Below, piece by piece: positions 8,489 through 16,836 of a DNA stretch of 29,411 bases. The translations under genes were made by a program, and so were the position numbers. Origin of the DNA: a virus; IMG/VR virus record IMGVR_UViG_3300044993_000053, positions 1 to 29,411 of that record; one strand, given 5' to 3'. Below the pieces are notes generated by a model, which saw only the letters and a list, made by a program, of their open reading frames with translations, did not search any database and was not told the origin of the DNA. How positions within the stretch are numbered: position 1 is the stretch's first letter; every line of letters begins with the position of its first letter.

Positions 8489-8991
8489 TGGCAACCGCGA
8501 CCAGGTTCACCCGCACCGCGGTGATCGCTCGACTTCTCGAGCTCGTGGCCGACGCTCGAGCGGCGGACCCGAGCGCGATACCGGCCGACACGATCGCTCG
8601 GCGAGGTCTGCCACGCGACCCGCTCTCGGGCGCAGTGATCGGGTTCGGTGACCTTGAGTTCGTCGAGACCTCGGTGCCGACGCTTAAAACAGGCCGGCGC
8701 CACTATGACGACCGGTACCGGCTCGAGGTGCTGTGCATCGCGTGGCAGGCCGGCGCCGACACGTTCTCTGAGGTCGACGAGATTGCCGAGGACTGCGCCG
8801 AGCTGGTGCGCTCAGTGCTCGCCGATCACCCGCAACTCGACCGGCTCGGCACCGGGCTCGCCGGTGTGGTTTCGGCGACGATCGTGCAGGTCGACGGTCC
8901 TAACCCTTGGTACACAGCCGACGGCGTAGGGTCTGCGGTACGGATGTTCGTCGAGATCGATTCCCGTATCACTGGAGGCTCCACACCATGA
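8488..8991 (+). CDS. Probable tail terminator / tail completion protein
   Basis: The product is 167 aa from the GTG overlapping the adaptor stop. It has an N-terminal helix (TAVIARLLELVADARAADPS), a strand-rich centre (YRLEVLCIAWQAG), a helix (DEIAEDCAELVRSVLADHPQ) and a final strand (MFVEIDSRI). This alpha/beta order and length fit lambda gpU-like or HK97-like tail terminators, which cap the tail tube and join it to the head. Position between adaptor and major tail protein agrees. No diagnostic residue motif exists for this family, so the call leans on position. Confidence 0.55.
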   Translation: MATATRFTRTAVIARLLELVADARAADPSAIPADTIARRGLPRDPLSGAVIGFGDLEFVETSVPTLKTGRRHYDDRYRLEVLCIAWQAGADTFSEVDEIAEDCAELVRSVLADHPQLDRLGTGLAGVVSATIVQVDGPNPWYTADGVGSAVRMFVEIDSRITGGSTP

Positions 8992-9248
8992 GATCGGTTC
9001 GGTACATCGGCAGGTATCGCGCGGTGGTCGTCGAGGTCGCGCCGCAGCGGTGGCAGACTGTGCACAAGCGAGAGGTGATCGAGGTCGCTGATCGCATCGC
9101 CGACGGGTTGCTCGATCAGAGCGACTCGTGGGCCGAGGTCAAGAGCACCAGCAAGAGCACCCGCTCGAGCTCGAGCTCGACTAGCAAGAGCAAGGCACCG
9201 CCCGCCGACACCGCGACCGAACCGGCCGCAGAACACCAGGAGGGCTAG
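8988..9248 (+). CDS. Small head-tail region protein, Ser/Lys-rich C-terminus
   Basis: The product is 86 aa. The start is the ATG overlapping the previous stop, with GGAGG about nine bases upstream. The first half is a short beta unit (RSVRYIGRYRAVVVEV) followed by EVIEVADRIADGLLDQSDSW. The second half is low complexity (STSKSTRSSSSSTSKSK) and likely disordered. It sits directly before the major tail protein. Small proteins of this type are common at this place in actinophages, with no assigned role. Confidence 0.7.
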   Translation: MRSVRYIGRYRAVVVEVAPQRWQTVHKREVIEVADRIADGLLDQSDSWAEVKSTSKSTRSSSSSTSKSKAPPADTATEPAAEHQEG

Positions 9249-9253
9249 CACCG

Positions 9254-10246
9254 ATGGTCGATCATCAGATCGGGCTCAAGAACGAGACCACGTACGGCCA
9301 GGCCGTCACGGTCGATCGGTTTTTCGAGTTCCTGCCAGGCGACCCGATCGCGCTCGAGACCGGCCGAGTCGAGTCGGGCTCGCTGCGCGCCGGTCAGGTC
9401 GTGATGAACGCAGACCGCTTCCTGCCGTACCGGCTCGGCGCCGCCGGCTCGCGTCAGATCGAGGTGCTCACGCTCGGGTTCGACTGGTGGTTGCTGCACA
9501 TGCTCGGCGACGTGCAGGTCAGCACCGACACGCCGGTCACTGGTGCCGACACTCACGTCGCGACGATCGGCAACCTCTGCGGGACATCCTTCACCTACCA
9601 GGAGAACGTGCCGCTCGGGCCGTGTCAGGACACGAATCAGGCGTTCACGTTCTCCGGTGGCAAGATCGCGTCATGGACGCTTTCGTGCGAGACCGAGGGC
9701 GTGCTCACGTTCGAGGCCGACATGGTGTTCGCCGACATGACCACCGGCACTGCGCTCGCAACGGCGAGCTACCCTGCAGGCGCCGAACTGTTCTCGTGGG
9801 CTGCAGGCAAGGTCGAGATCAATGACGTGGCCGTGCCGGTCACCTCGTGGACGGTCTCGTGTGACAACATGCTCAAGACGGACCGGCACTACATCGCCGG
9901 CGCCGGCTCCGCACCGAGCTACGGTCGGCGCGAACCGGTGTCGGACGGGTACCGCGAGATCACCGTCGAGTTCGAGTGCGACCGCACCGACCTCGCTCTG
10001 TGGAACCGGTTTGCTGCGACGTTGCGAGCGAACACGCTGTGCAAGTTCGAGGCAATCACCGAGGGCCCACAGCCCATCACCGGCTCCACCTACCCGAAGC
10101 TCGCAATCACCGTCCCGGCGCTGCGCGTCGACGACGTGTCGCTCGGCGGTCTCGGGCTGGAAATGCCGATGCAGTCGCTCTCGGGTGTGGTCCGGCACTC
10201 GGGCACGAACGAGCCCATCACCATCGACTACGTGACCGAGAGCTGA
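9254..10246 (+). CDS. Major tail protein (tail tube subunit)
   Basis: The product is 330 aa. It begins with the family-typical MVDHQIGLKNETTYGQAV and continues with RFFEFLPGDPIALETGRVES and SWTLSCETEGVLTFEADMVF, a beta-sandwich pattern seen in siphovirus tube proteins. It would polymerise around the tape measure into the tail tube. The near repeat of SWTLSCE and SWTVSCD suggests two similar beta units. AGGAGG at 9238-9243 lies ten bases before the ATG. Abundant structural proteins usually carry a strong site like this. Confidence 0.88.
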   Translation: MVDHQIGLKNETTYGQAVTVDRFFEFLPGDPIALETGRVESGSLRAGQVVMNADRFLPYRLGAAGSRQIEVLTLGFDWWLLHMLGDVQVSTDTPVTGADTHVATIGNLCGTSFTYQENVPLGPCQDTNQAFTFSGGKIASWTLSCETEGVLTFEADMVFADMTTGTALATASYPAGAELFSWAAGKVEINDVAVPVTSWTVSCDNMLKTDRHYIAGAGSAPSYGRREPVSDGYREITVEFECDRTDLALWNRFAATLRANTLCKFEAITEGPQPITGSTYPKLAITVPALRVDDVSLGGLGLEMPMQSLSGVVRHSGTNEPITIDYVTES

Positions 10247-10257
10247 GGTCCGAGTTC

Positions 10258-10698
10258 GTGGCAATCGAGCCGGCGTTCGTCACCGAGGGGGTGCCGGAGC
10301 TGCGCGCCAGGCTCAAGGCTGTGGCGGGCACCGACAAAGACCTCAGGAACGCTCACCGGCGCGTGAGCAAGGTCGTCGAGTCGAGCTCGAGGTCGAGGGC
10401 GAGCGCAGGCACGCGCCAGCAAGCGAGAGCGGCGAGCTCTTTGCTCGGCAAGGGCGACGCTCGGGGTGCGGCTCTAGCGATGCGGAACACGACCCGTGTC
10501 CCGTTCGGACTCGGTGCGTTCCTCGGCGGCAAGCGACCGCAGTTCCCGCCGTGGGTCGGCGCTCGGTGGGACGTGCTCGCCGGCGGCGGCCCCTACGTGA
10601 TCGGCGAAGCCATCCGCGCCGACCGAGCCCAGATCGAGCAATCGTTCGTCGACGAGATACTGGCAGTGATCGCTCAGGCCGGGCTCGACACCGAATAG
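10258..10698 (+). CDS. Tail-region protein of unknown function
   Basis: The product is 146 aa from the GTG at 10258, 12 bases after the major tail stop. An N-terminal helix (VPELRARLKAVAGTDKDLRN) is followed by a basic Ser/Arg stretch, then VPFGLGAFLGGKRPQFPPWV and a C-terminal helix (IGEAIRADRAQIEQSFVDEI). The helix-basic-helix layout resembles HK97 gp10-like or lambda gpZ-like neck proteins, but its place after the major tail gene is unusual for those, so I leave the function open. Confidence 0.7.
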   Translation: MAIEPAFVTEGVPELRARLKAVAGTDKDLRNAHRRVSKVVESSSRSRASAGTRQQARAASSLLGKGDARGAALAMRNTTRVPFGLGAFLGGKRPQFPPWVGARWDVLAGGGPYVIGEAIRADRAQIEQSFVDEILAVIAQAGLDTE

Positions 10699-10699
10699 G

Positions 10700-10765
10700 C
10701 TCAATGTCGAGTCGAGCTAGAGGGTTCCGACTCGAACGTGAACCTCGACATGAGGTCGAGGGTCC
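10700..10765. repeat. Dyad repeat pair R3/R4 between tail genes
   Basis: R3 (about 10700-10732) contains GTCGAGTCGAG and AGAGGGTTCCGAC. R4 (10740-10765) contains GAACCTCGACAT and GAGGTCGAGGGTCC, with ACCTC pairing with GAGGT around a short loop. The pair fills the gap between the tail-region gene and the chaperone leader, the only intergenic copy of this family. Confidence 0.75.
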
Positions 10766-10791
10766 AGCACCTACCACCAGGAGACCGCCCG

Positions 10792-11169
10792 ATGCCACCT
10801 CGTGCCGCACGCCGAACACAGAAACGGACTAATGCAAACCGAGTTCGTATCGACCTCAAGATCGACGGTGTGGCGTACCGGTTCGACTCGAGCGAGATCA
10901 CGCATCGGCACGAGCTCGCTCTCTGGCAACAGTCCCGGCTCACGATGGCCGAGGTGTTTCAAGCTCTCGGGTCCGACAAGCCGGCACTGTTCATGCTCGC
11001 TGCGATCGTGTTCCTCGCGCGGCACAGCGAGGGCGACACTCTGGTCACGTTCGACCAGGTCGCCGAGGCGATCACCTACGAATCGACGATCGAGGTCGAC
11101 ATCGTCGACGACGACGATGTCGACGCGATCGATGCGGCCGCGGCCCCAAAAGCCCCCGCCGACGACTGA
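10792..11169 (+). CDS. Tail assembly chaperone, short form (gpG-like)
   Basis: The product is 125 aa. The ATG at 10792 is preceded by the start-associated leader (CCACCAGGAGACCGCCCG); an upstream in-frame GTG at 10738 would run through the repeat R4 and is less likely. The protein has a basic N-terminus, VRIDLKIDGVAYRFD, a helical core (SRLTMAEVFQALGSDKPALF) and an acidic end. It would bind the tape measure before tail tube assembly. The zero frame ends 18 bases after a slippery site. Confidence 0.85.
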   Translation: MPPRAARRTQKRTNANRVRIDLKIDGVAYRFDSSEITHRHELALWQQSRLTMAEVFQALGSDKPALFMLAAIVFLARHSEGDTLVTFDQVAEAITYESTIEVDIVDDDDVDAIDAAAAPKAPADD

Positions 11170-11327
11170 CGAAACACCTTCCGGCGCTCTCGCACTGGTT
11201 CGGGTTGAGGCCGAGAGACCTCGACGACATGACGCTCGACGAGCTCGAGGTCTACGCGAACGCGCTGCGCAAGCTGCCGCCGGTCGGGTGGGTGTTCATG
11301 GGGCAACCGAAGAAGGGCGCGAGGTGA
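10792..11327 (+). CDS. Tail assembly chaperone, long form made by -1 frameshift (gpGT-like)
   Basis: At C CCA AAA (11145-11151) the ribosome can slip back one base. The first 120 codons are read in the zero frame and then reading continues from base 11151 to the TGA at 11325-11327, giving about 178 aa. The new segment reads HLPALSHWFGLRPRDLDDMT and DELEVYANALRKLPPVGW, the typical aromatic, Leu-Pro-rich extension of actinophage G/T chaperones, and it has no good start of its own. Two chaperone forms in a fixed ratio are standard for siphoviruses and lie just before the tape measure, as here. Confidence 0.88.
11145..11151 (+). promoter_or_regulatory. -1 ribosomal slippery sequence
   Basis: CCCAAAA fits X XXY YYZ in the zero frame (C CCA AAA). 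The frame after the slip stays open through the conserved chaperone extension. Zero-frame translation stops at 11167-11169. Confidence 0.88.
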
Positions 11328-11331
11328 TCCG

Positions 11332-13881
11332 GTGAGCCGCGGTGATGTCAAGATCACGATCACTGGCGACAAGAGCAAGCTGCAGAGCGCGCTCAAGGGT
11401 GCCGAGGGCGACCTCGGCGGGTTCGAGAGCAAAGTAGGCTCGTGGAGCACCAAGCTCGCTGCGATCGCTGCGGCTGCCGCGCTCGCGTTCGGCGCGGCGT
11501 TCGTAGGTGTCGGTGCCGGACTGTTTCAACTCGGCAGCGAGTTCGACGCGGCCTATGACACGATCCGCGTCGGCACCGGCGCGACTGGCGACACGCTCGC
11601 TGGTCTCAAGGACGACCTCAAGGCAGTGGTCTCCGACGTGCCGACCGACTTCGAGACTGCTGGCACGGCGATCGCCGATCTGAACACTCGCCTCGGGCTC
11701 TCGGGCGAACCGCTGCAGGAGCTCGCAACGCAGTTCCTCAATCTCTCCAGGATCACCGGAACCGACCTCAAGGCGAACGTCGACGGCATCACCCGCGTGT
11801 TCGGCGACTGGGGTGTCGAGACCGACCGGCAATCGGCCACGCTCGACAAGTTGTTCAGAGCATCACAAGCGAGCGGTATCGGGCTCGACGTGCTGCAAAG
11901 CTCGCTCGTGCAGTTCGGAGCGCCGCTACGCAATCTCGGGTTCGGGCTCGACGAGTCAATGGCGCTGCTCGCTCAGTTCAACAAGACCGGCGTCAACACC
12001 GAGACTGTGTTCGCCGGGCTCAAGGCCGGCGTCGGCAAGCTCGCGAAAGCTGGCGAGGACGTGCCTACGACGTTCCGGCGGGTTGTAAACGAGATCGAGG
12101 CGCTCGGGCCCGGCAGCGAGGCGACCGGCAAGGCGATCGAGCTGTTCGGGCAGCGGGCCGGGCCCGACCTCGCCGACGCGATCGCCGGCGGCAAGTTCGA
12201 GGTCGACGCGATGCTGAGCGCGATCGCCGGCGGCACCGACACGATCGCCAAGGCGAGCGAGGACACCGCCTCGTTCGGCGAAAAGTTCCAGATCCTCAAG
12301 AACAAGGTGCTCGTCGGGCTCGAACCGATCGCAACAAAGGTGTTCACAGCGATCGGCGACGCGGTTGCGCGCATCACACCGCACGTCGAGCGACTTGTCG
12401 CCGAGTGGCTCCCTAGGCTGGAGTCCGGTTTCGCTGCGGCGAGCTCGACGATCGGCAACGTCGCATCGGTTGTGCTCCCAGCTCTGGTGAGCGGGGCGAC
12501 CGCCGCGGTCGACGTGTTCCGCAAGGTGGCCGACTTCGCGAGTCGCAACGCCGAAGTGCTCAAGGTGGTGGGCGCTGCGATCGCCGGCGCAGCAGTCGCG
12601 TTCGGCGCGCTGCTCATCGGATACAAGCTGGTCAAGATGTTCCAGGCTGCGAAAGCCGCGGTGATCGCCTTTAACATCGCTCTCGCGGCGAACCCGATCG
12701 TTCTCATCGCTCTCGCGATCGGCGCTCTCGTCGGGCTCATCGCTGCGCTCTACTTCAAGTTCGAGGGCGTTCGGAACGTGGTCGACGCGGTGGGGCGATT
12801 CTTCCGCGACAACTTGCTCCCGGTACTCACGACCGTGGGCAAGTTCATCGCCGAGTCGTTCGTTGCTGGTCTGCAGACTCTCGCTGACGTGTGGAGCTCG
12901 GTGCTGTGGCCGGCGCTGCAGGCCGTCGGCGGGTGGATCGCGTCGACGCTGTGGCCGATCATCAAGCGCATCGCGGGTTTCATCGGCGACGTGTTCATGC
13001 TGCACGTGCGCACGCTCGCAACGATCTGGTCGACTGTGCTGTGGCCGGCGCTGCAGGCCGTCGGCGGGTGGATCGCGTCGACGCTGTGGCCGATCATCCA
13101 GCGGATCGCGGGTTTCATCGGTGGAGTGTTTGTCTCTCACGTGCAGAACCTCGTTCGTATCTGGTCGACCGTGCTGTGGCCGGCGCTGCAGAGAGTCGGC
13201 GCGTTCATCAGCGGCACACTCGTGCCAATCATTCAGCGCATCGCGTCGATATTCGCCTCGGTGGCGAGCTCGGTAGCGCAACGTGTCGGGTCGATCGTGG
13301 GTGCTGTGCTCAGCATCGGTGGCCGCATCGGCGGGTACGTGTCAGGAATGTGGAACGGCATCACCGGCGGCATCCGCACAGCGAGCTCGGTCGTGTCCAA
13401 CATGGTCGGTTCGATCGTGAACGCGATCCGCAGTATCGGTGGCCGTATCGGCGACGTGGCTGCGATGATCCGCTCGCCGTTCGACGCAGCGTTCGGAGCG
13501 ATCAAACGGGTCTGGAATAGCACTGTCGGCGGGTTCGGGTTCACTGTGCCGAGTTGGATTCCGGGCGTCGGTGGCAAGGGGTTCAGAATCCCGAACATGC
13601 ACGTCGGCGGCGTGGTTCCCGGCATGGCAGGCGACGAGCAGTTGACACTCCTCGAGGCCGGCGAGACTGTGCGCACGCGCCAGCAAGAAGCGCGACTACA
13701 GAGCATCATCAGTGGGCTCGCTCACGGCGCTGTGGCCGCTTCTCAACCGTCGCCGACCGTGGTCGTCAACATCACCGGGCCCGTCGCACGCGACTCACGT
13801 AGGTGGATCATGGACGAGCTCGAGGCCGCAGTCGCAGCAGGTATGCGAGCTCCGCGGCTCAAGGCCGCGCTCTCGACATGA
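11332..13881 (+). CDS. Tail tape measure protein
   Basis: The product is 849 aa. Its length sets tail length, and it is later ejected with the DNA. The N-terminal third carries the TP901/PhageMin family segment (LAGLKDDLKAVVSDVPTDFE, then FDAAYDTIRVGTGATGDTL). The middle has strong hydrophobic helices (VGAAIAGAAVAFGALLIGYK, ANPIVLIALAIGALVGLIAA). Then come three 45-aa repeats around WSTVLWPALQAVGGWI. The C-terminus contains FTVPSWIPGVGGKGF and GGVVPGMAGDEQLTLLEAGE, a common tape-measure ending. The GTG lies five bases after the chaperone long-form stop, with GAGG upstream. I see no lytic domain. Confidence 0.93.
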   Translation: MSRGDVKITITGDKSKLQSALKGAEGDLGGFESKVGSWSTKLAAIAAAAALAFGAAFVGVGAGLFQLGSEFDAAYDTIRVGTGATGDTLAGLKDDLKAVVSDVPTDFETAGTAIADLNTRLGLSGEPLQELATQFLNLSRITGTDLKANVDGITRVFGDWGVETDRQSATLDKLFRASQASGIGLDVLQSSLVQFGAPLRNLGFGLDESMALLAQFNKTGVNTETVFAGLKAGVGKLAKAGEDVPTTFRRVVNEIEALGPGSEATGKAIELFGQRAGPDLADAIAGGKFEVDAMLSAIAGGTDTIAKASEDTASFGEKFQILKNKVLVGLEPIATKVFTAIGDAVARITPHVERLVAEWLPRLESGFAAASSTIGNVASVVLPALVSGATAAVDVFRKVADFASRNAEVLKVVGAAIAGAAVAFGALLIGYKLVKMFQAAKAAVIAFNIALAANPIVLIALAIGALVGLIAALYFKFEGVRNVVDAVGRFFRDNLLPVLTTVGKFIAESFVAGLQTLADVWSSVLWPALQAVGGWIASTLWPIIKRIAGFIGDVFMLHVRTLATIWSTVLWPALQAVGGWIASTLWPIIQRIAGFIGGVFVSHVQNLVRIWSTVLWPALQRVGAFISGTLVPIIQRIASIFASVASSVAQRVGSIVGAVLSIGGRIGGYVSGMWNGITGGIRTASSVVSNMVGSIVNAIRSIGGRIGDVAAMIRSPFDAAFGAIKRVWNSTVGGFGFTVPSWIPGVGGKGFRIPNMHVGGVVPGMAGDEQLTLLEAGETVRTRQQEARLQSIISGLAHGAVAASQPSPTVVVNITGPVARDSRRWIMDELEAAVAAGMRAPRLKAALST
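12892..13296 (+). repeat. Three tandem 135-base repeats in the tape measure gene
   Basis: Copies start at 12892, 13027 and 13162. The first two share more than 60 identical bases beginning GTGCTGTGGCCGGCGCTGCA; the third is diverged in its second half. Each encodes a 45-aa helical unit around VLWPALQ and PIIQRIA. Gain or loss of one unit would change tail length slightly. Confidence 0.85.
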
Positions 13882-15950
13882 GCTCGCCGGCCGAGGTCGA
13901 CATCACAGTCGAGTTCGCGTTCGGTTCGGGCCCGCTCGACGATCTCACCTCGGCGACGTGGACCGATGTCACCGACTACGTGGTCACACCTACCTCGGGT
14001 CCGGCGGTCACGTGCCGCACCGGGCGCGAAGCGACCAGGCGCGAGCTCGAGCCGGGCGAGGCGACGTTCTCGCTCGACAACTCCGACCGCCGGTTCGATC
14101 CGAACAACTCGGCAGGCCCGTACTTCGGCAACCTCGTGAACGGGGTGCCGGTGCGGATCACGACCACCTACTCGGCGACGAGCCGCACCAGGTGGCTCGG
14201 GTTCCTCTCAAGCGGATGGCCGCAGCAACTCACGCGACGCATCCCGCAGGTCGACGTGACGTGTCACGATCTGCTCGGGCTCGCAGCGGCCGGTTCGGCG
14301 CCGCCGACCGCTTTCGAGCTCGAGGTCGACCAGGTCGGCGCGCCCGATCACTGGTGGACACCAGAACCGACCGGATGGATCGACCGCGTCACCGGCTCGA
14401 CGGGTATTCACACCACCGGGCTCGTCGAGCTCGATCCCGTCATCAACGGTGACGCTCAGTCGTTCGGCAACGAAGGGATCGGCGGGTTCGCTCAGATCAC
14501 CGACGCTGCAGCGAGGATCAACTTCGGGTCAACGGTCCGCGTGCTCTCGGTCTGGTTCAGGCTACCGAACGATCGACCGGTCGACACGTTCGAGGTGCCG
14601 ACTGTGCTCGTGTCGCAGCAGGCTCGAGTGACGGGCCCGAGGACACATCAAACAGTGTTCGACCTCACGATCGAGGCCGACGGAATCCGGGTCGTGATCG
14701 ACGACGGCGGCAACGTCGGCGTGCCAGGCCGGCTCTCTTACCCGTTCGGGTCAGAGAACGCAGTGAGGAACCTGCACGACGGGCGCATACACAACATCGT
14801 CGTCGCGTTCCGAAACTCGGGCGGGTTCTTCGCCGGGCCCGACACGGTGGGCCTCTACCTCGACGGCGTTCTACTGACCAACTTCGGGTACGACTCGATC
14901 AGCATCGGCGCAGCGACCGTGGTGCCGGGCGAGCTCAGGATCGGCAACGGGCCGGCGACCTCAGTGTTCAACGGCACGCCGTACTCGGGTGTCATCGATC
15001 ACGTGATGCTGTGGCGCGATTCGCCTTACAACTGGCTACCGGTGTTCGGGTCGCCGCCGGTGCCGGATGGCGACACCAGTCTCGGGTACTTCCTCGTGCG
15101 ACCTTTGTGGGAGGCCGGCCGGGCGGCGTTCGCCGGGCAGCGGCTTAACGAGCGGCTCGAGCAGATCGCTCGAGGTCTCGGTGCAAGCGAGCGCGTCGGC
15201 GCGTTCGACGAGAGCGGGATCGTCACGCTGCAGAGCTACCGGCAGGCCGAACCGCTCGAGCTCATGCAACGCATCGAGGACACTGAGCAAGGTCGGGTGT
15301 GGGTCGACCGCCAGGGCGACCTGCGGTTCTCGTCGAGGTCGTGGGCGTGGACCGATCCGGCGTCGACCTCGGTTCAGGTGCTACTCACCGACGATCCGGC
15401 CGACCAGGATTCGGGCGTCGGGTTCGCGTACCTCGAGGCTGGCACCGTGATCGACACCGATCCGCTCGGTCAGGTCAATGTCGCCGAGGTCAACTCCACA
15501 TTCGGCCGGCAACAGACTGCGACGAACCCGACCTCGATCGCTGCGGCCGGCCGACGCAACGTTGTCCAGCTATCGAACCTGCTGCACCCGTCCGACGCGC
15601 AGTCGCGCGCCATCGCCGAGTGGATCATCGAGACCGAGAGTGATCCAAACCCGCGACCGCGAAGGGTGCGAGTCCATGTCGACCCCGATGCACCGCAACT
15701 GGCTCCGATCATGCAGGAGCTCGACATCGGCGCGCTCGTCGAGCTCAAGTGGTCGGCCGGTGTCGACTGTGACGGCAACCCGCTCGGCGACGATCTCGAG
15801 CTCAAGGCTCACGTGATCGGGCTCGAGCACGAGTTCGGGTTCGAGGGATGGTTCGTCACACTGCACCTCGACTCGAGCCGCGCCGGGCTCGACTGGTTCA
15901 CATGGGGAGTCTCAGAGTGGGACGACGGGCCCGGCGGGTGGGCGTTCTAG
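13878..15950 (+). CDS. Minor tail protein with LamG-like domain (distal tail/hub type)
   Basis: The product is 690 aa, starting at the ATG overlapping the tape-measure stop. The N-terminal 130 residues (DLTSATWTDVTDYVV, then GEATFSLDNSDRRFDPNNSA) match actinophage minor tail proteins that form the tail tip. Residues about 195-385 look like an inserted concanavalin/LamG sandwich (VLSVWFRLPNDRPVDTF, VRNLHDGRIHNIVVAFRNS, TVGLYLDGVLLTNFG, GVIDHVMLWRDSPYN), probably binding a surface glycan. The C-terminal part (VGFAYLEAGTVIDTDPLGQV, ending ELKAHVIGLEHEFGFEGW) resembles tail-hub domains and closes the protein. Adsorption is the likely role. Confidence 0.8.
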   Translation: MSSPAEVDITVEFAFGSGPLDDLTSATWTDVTDYVVTPTSGPAVTCRTGREATRRELEPGEATFSLDNSDRRFDPNNSAGPYFGNLVNGVPVRITTTYSATSRTRWLGFLSSGWPQQLTRRIPQVDVTCHDLLGLAAAGSAPPTAFELEVDQVGAPDHWWTPEPTGWIDRVTGSTGIHTTGLVELDPVINGDAQSFGNEGIGGFAQITDAAARINFGSTVRVLSVWFRLPNDRPVDTFEVPTVLVSQQARVTGPRTHQTVFDLTIEADGIRVVIDDGGNVGVPGRLSYPFGSENAVRNLHDGRIHNIVVAFRNSGGFFAGPDTVGLYLDGVLLTNFGYDSISIGAATVVPGELRIGNGPATSVFNGTPYSGVIDHVMLWRDSPYNWLPVFGSPPVPDGDTSLGYFLVRPLWEAGRAAFAGQRLNERLEQIARGLGASERVGAFDESGIVTLQSYRQAEPLELMQRIEDTEQGRVWVDRQGDLRFSSRSWAWTDPASTSVQVLLTDDPADQDSGVGFAYLEAGTVIDTDPLGQVNVAEVNSTFGRQQTATNPTSIAAAGRRNVVQLSNLLHPSDAQSRAIAEWIIETESDPNPRPRRVRVHVDPDAPQLAPIMQELDIGALVELKWSAGVDCDGNPLGDDLELKAHVIGLEHEFGFEGWFVTLHLDSSRAGLDWFTWGVSEWDDGPGGWAF

Positions 15951-15959
15951 GATGGGCAC

Positions 15960-16487
15960 GTGACCACGCCGTACGTCGACCCGCAGACAATCCATAATCC
16001 GGCGCCGAGCACTGTCCCGCCGGCCGCGTGGGGTGACGCTGTGCGCGACGGGCTCGAGTTCGCGGTGCGGATGCCGGGTTGCATCGTGTCGCGCACTGCG
16101 AATCAGTCGATCCCGAACGACACCGGCACGAATGTGCTGTTCACCGCGGCCGACACGCGCGACACCGACGCGTATCACGACAACGTGACGAACGCCGATC
16201 AGATCGTCATTCCGACCGGGCTCGGCGGGCTCTACCATGTGCACGCACAAATTGACTTCGCGTCGGGCTCGACCGGTCGGCGCCAGGCGTCGATCACGGT
16301 GAACAACGTCGGCCGAATCGTCGGCCGGTACGCGCCGCACACGAACGCTGTGGCGACGAACGTGCATATCGGCGGGCAGCTCATCGTCGCGGCCGGCGAC
16401 GTGATCCGGCTCAACATCGCTCACACTCAAGGTTCTGCTCTGAACTGCACAGCGACGATGTGGGTGCAGTTCGTGGCGCTCTCGTGA
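15960..16487 (+). CDS. Minor tail protein with C1q/TNF-like domain, candidate receptor-binding protein
   Basis: The product is 175 aa. A short N-terminal anchor (MTTPYVDPQTIHNPAPSTVP) is followed by a jelly-roll pattern typical of C1q-like trimers: MPGCIVSRTANQSIPND, ADQIVIPTGLGGLYHVHAQI, RRQASITVNNVGRIVGR, QLIVAAGDVIRLNIAHTQGS and a final strand MWVQFVALS. Proteins of this kind trimerise at the tail tip and bind host receptors. The GTG lies nine bases after the previous stop, with AGGATGG overlapping that stop as a possible ribosome binding site. Confidence 0.75.
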   Translation: MTTPYVDPQTIHNPAPSTVPPAAWGDAVRDGLEFAVRMPGCIVSRTANQSIPNDTGTNVLFTAADTRDTDAYHDNVTNADQIVIPTGLGGLYHVHAQIDFASGSTGRRQASITVNNVGRIVGRYAPHTNAVATNVHIGGQLIVAAGDVIRLNIAHTQGSALNCTATMWVQFVALS

Positions 16488-16786
16488 TGCCAGCGTTCGG
16501 CGCGATCGATTCCGGTATCGCCGAGGTGCTCGTCGCTCTCGTGAGCGGCATGGCGCTCATCGGCGTTGCTCTGGTGCAGACCATGCGTCGGGCGACGACT
16601 ACTGCGAACCGGATCGGCGAACCGAACGGCGAGGGCAATGTGGTGCAGATGCTCGAGCGGATACTGCACGGCCAGACCGGACAGGACGTTCGCCTTGCGC
16701 GCCTCGAGCATCGGGCGAACGAAACAGTCGAGCTCGTCGCCGGACTCGAGGATCGACTCGCCGAGCTCGAAAAACGGCTCAACTAG
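16487..16786 (+). CDS. Small protein with one TM segment and coiled coil (DUF2746-like, lysis-associated)
   Basis: The product is 99 aa. The ATG overlaps the previous stop (TGATG). Residues 9-31 form one transmembrane helix (SGIAEVLVALVSGMALIGVA), then a basic turn (TMRRATT) and a charged coiled coil (LARLEHRANETVELVAGLED). Actinophages often carry such a protein beside the endolysin, annotated as DUF2746 or as a holin-like factor. It may help the two-TM holin candidate downstream of the amidase or act as a spanin-like linker. The family name is from memory of the pattern. Confidence 0.7.
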   Translation: MPAFGAIDSGIAEVLVALVSGMALIGVALVQTMRRATTTANRIGEPNGEGNVVQMLERILHGQTGQDVRLARLEHRANETVELVAGLEDRLAELEKRLN

Positions 16787-16836
16787 CGGGACACGACCTC
16801 GAGCTCGACCGCACCTACCTCCAGGAGACCACCATT

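Noticed and set aside
11956-13281. 441-codon minus-strand open frame opposite the tape measure gene
   Set aside because: Its Arg/His/Asp-rich translation and repeats mirror the tape-measure repeats; it is a shadow frame.
12892-13296. Regular 135-base repeats as a CRISPR or mobile element
   Set aside because: The repeats are in frame, code for helical units and lie within one tape measure protein.
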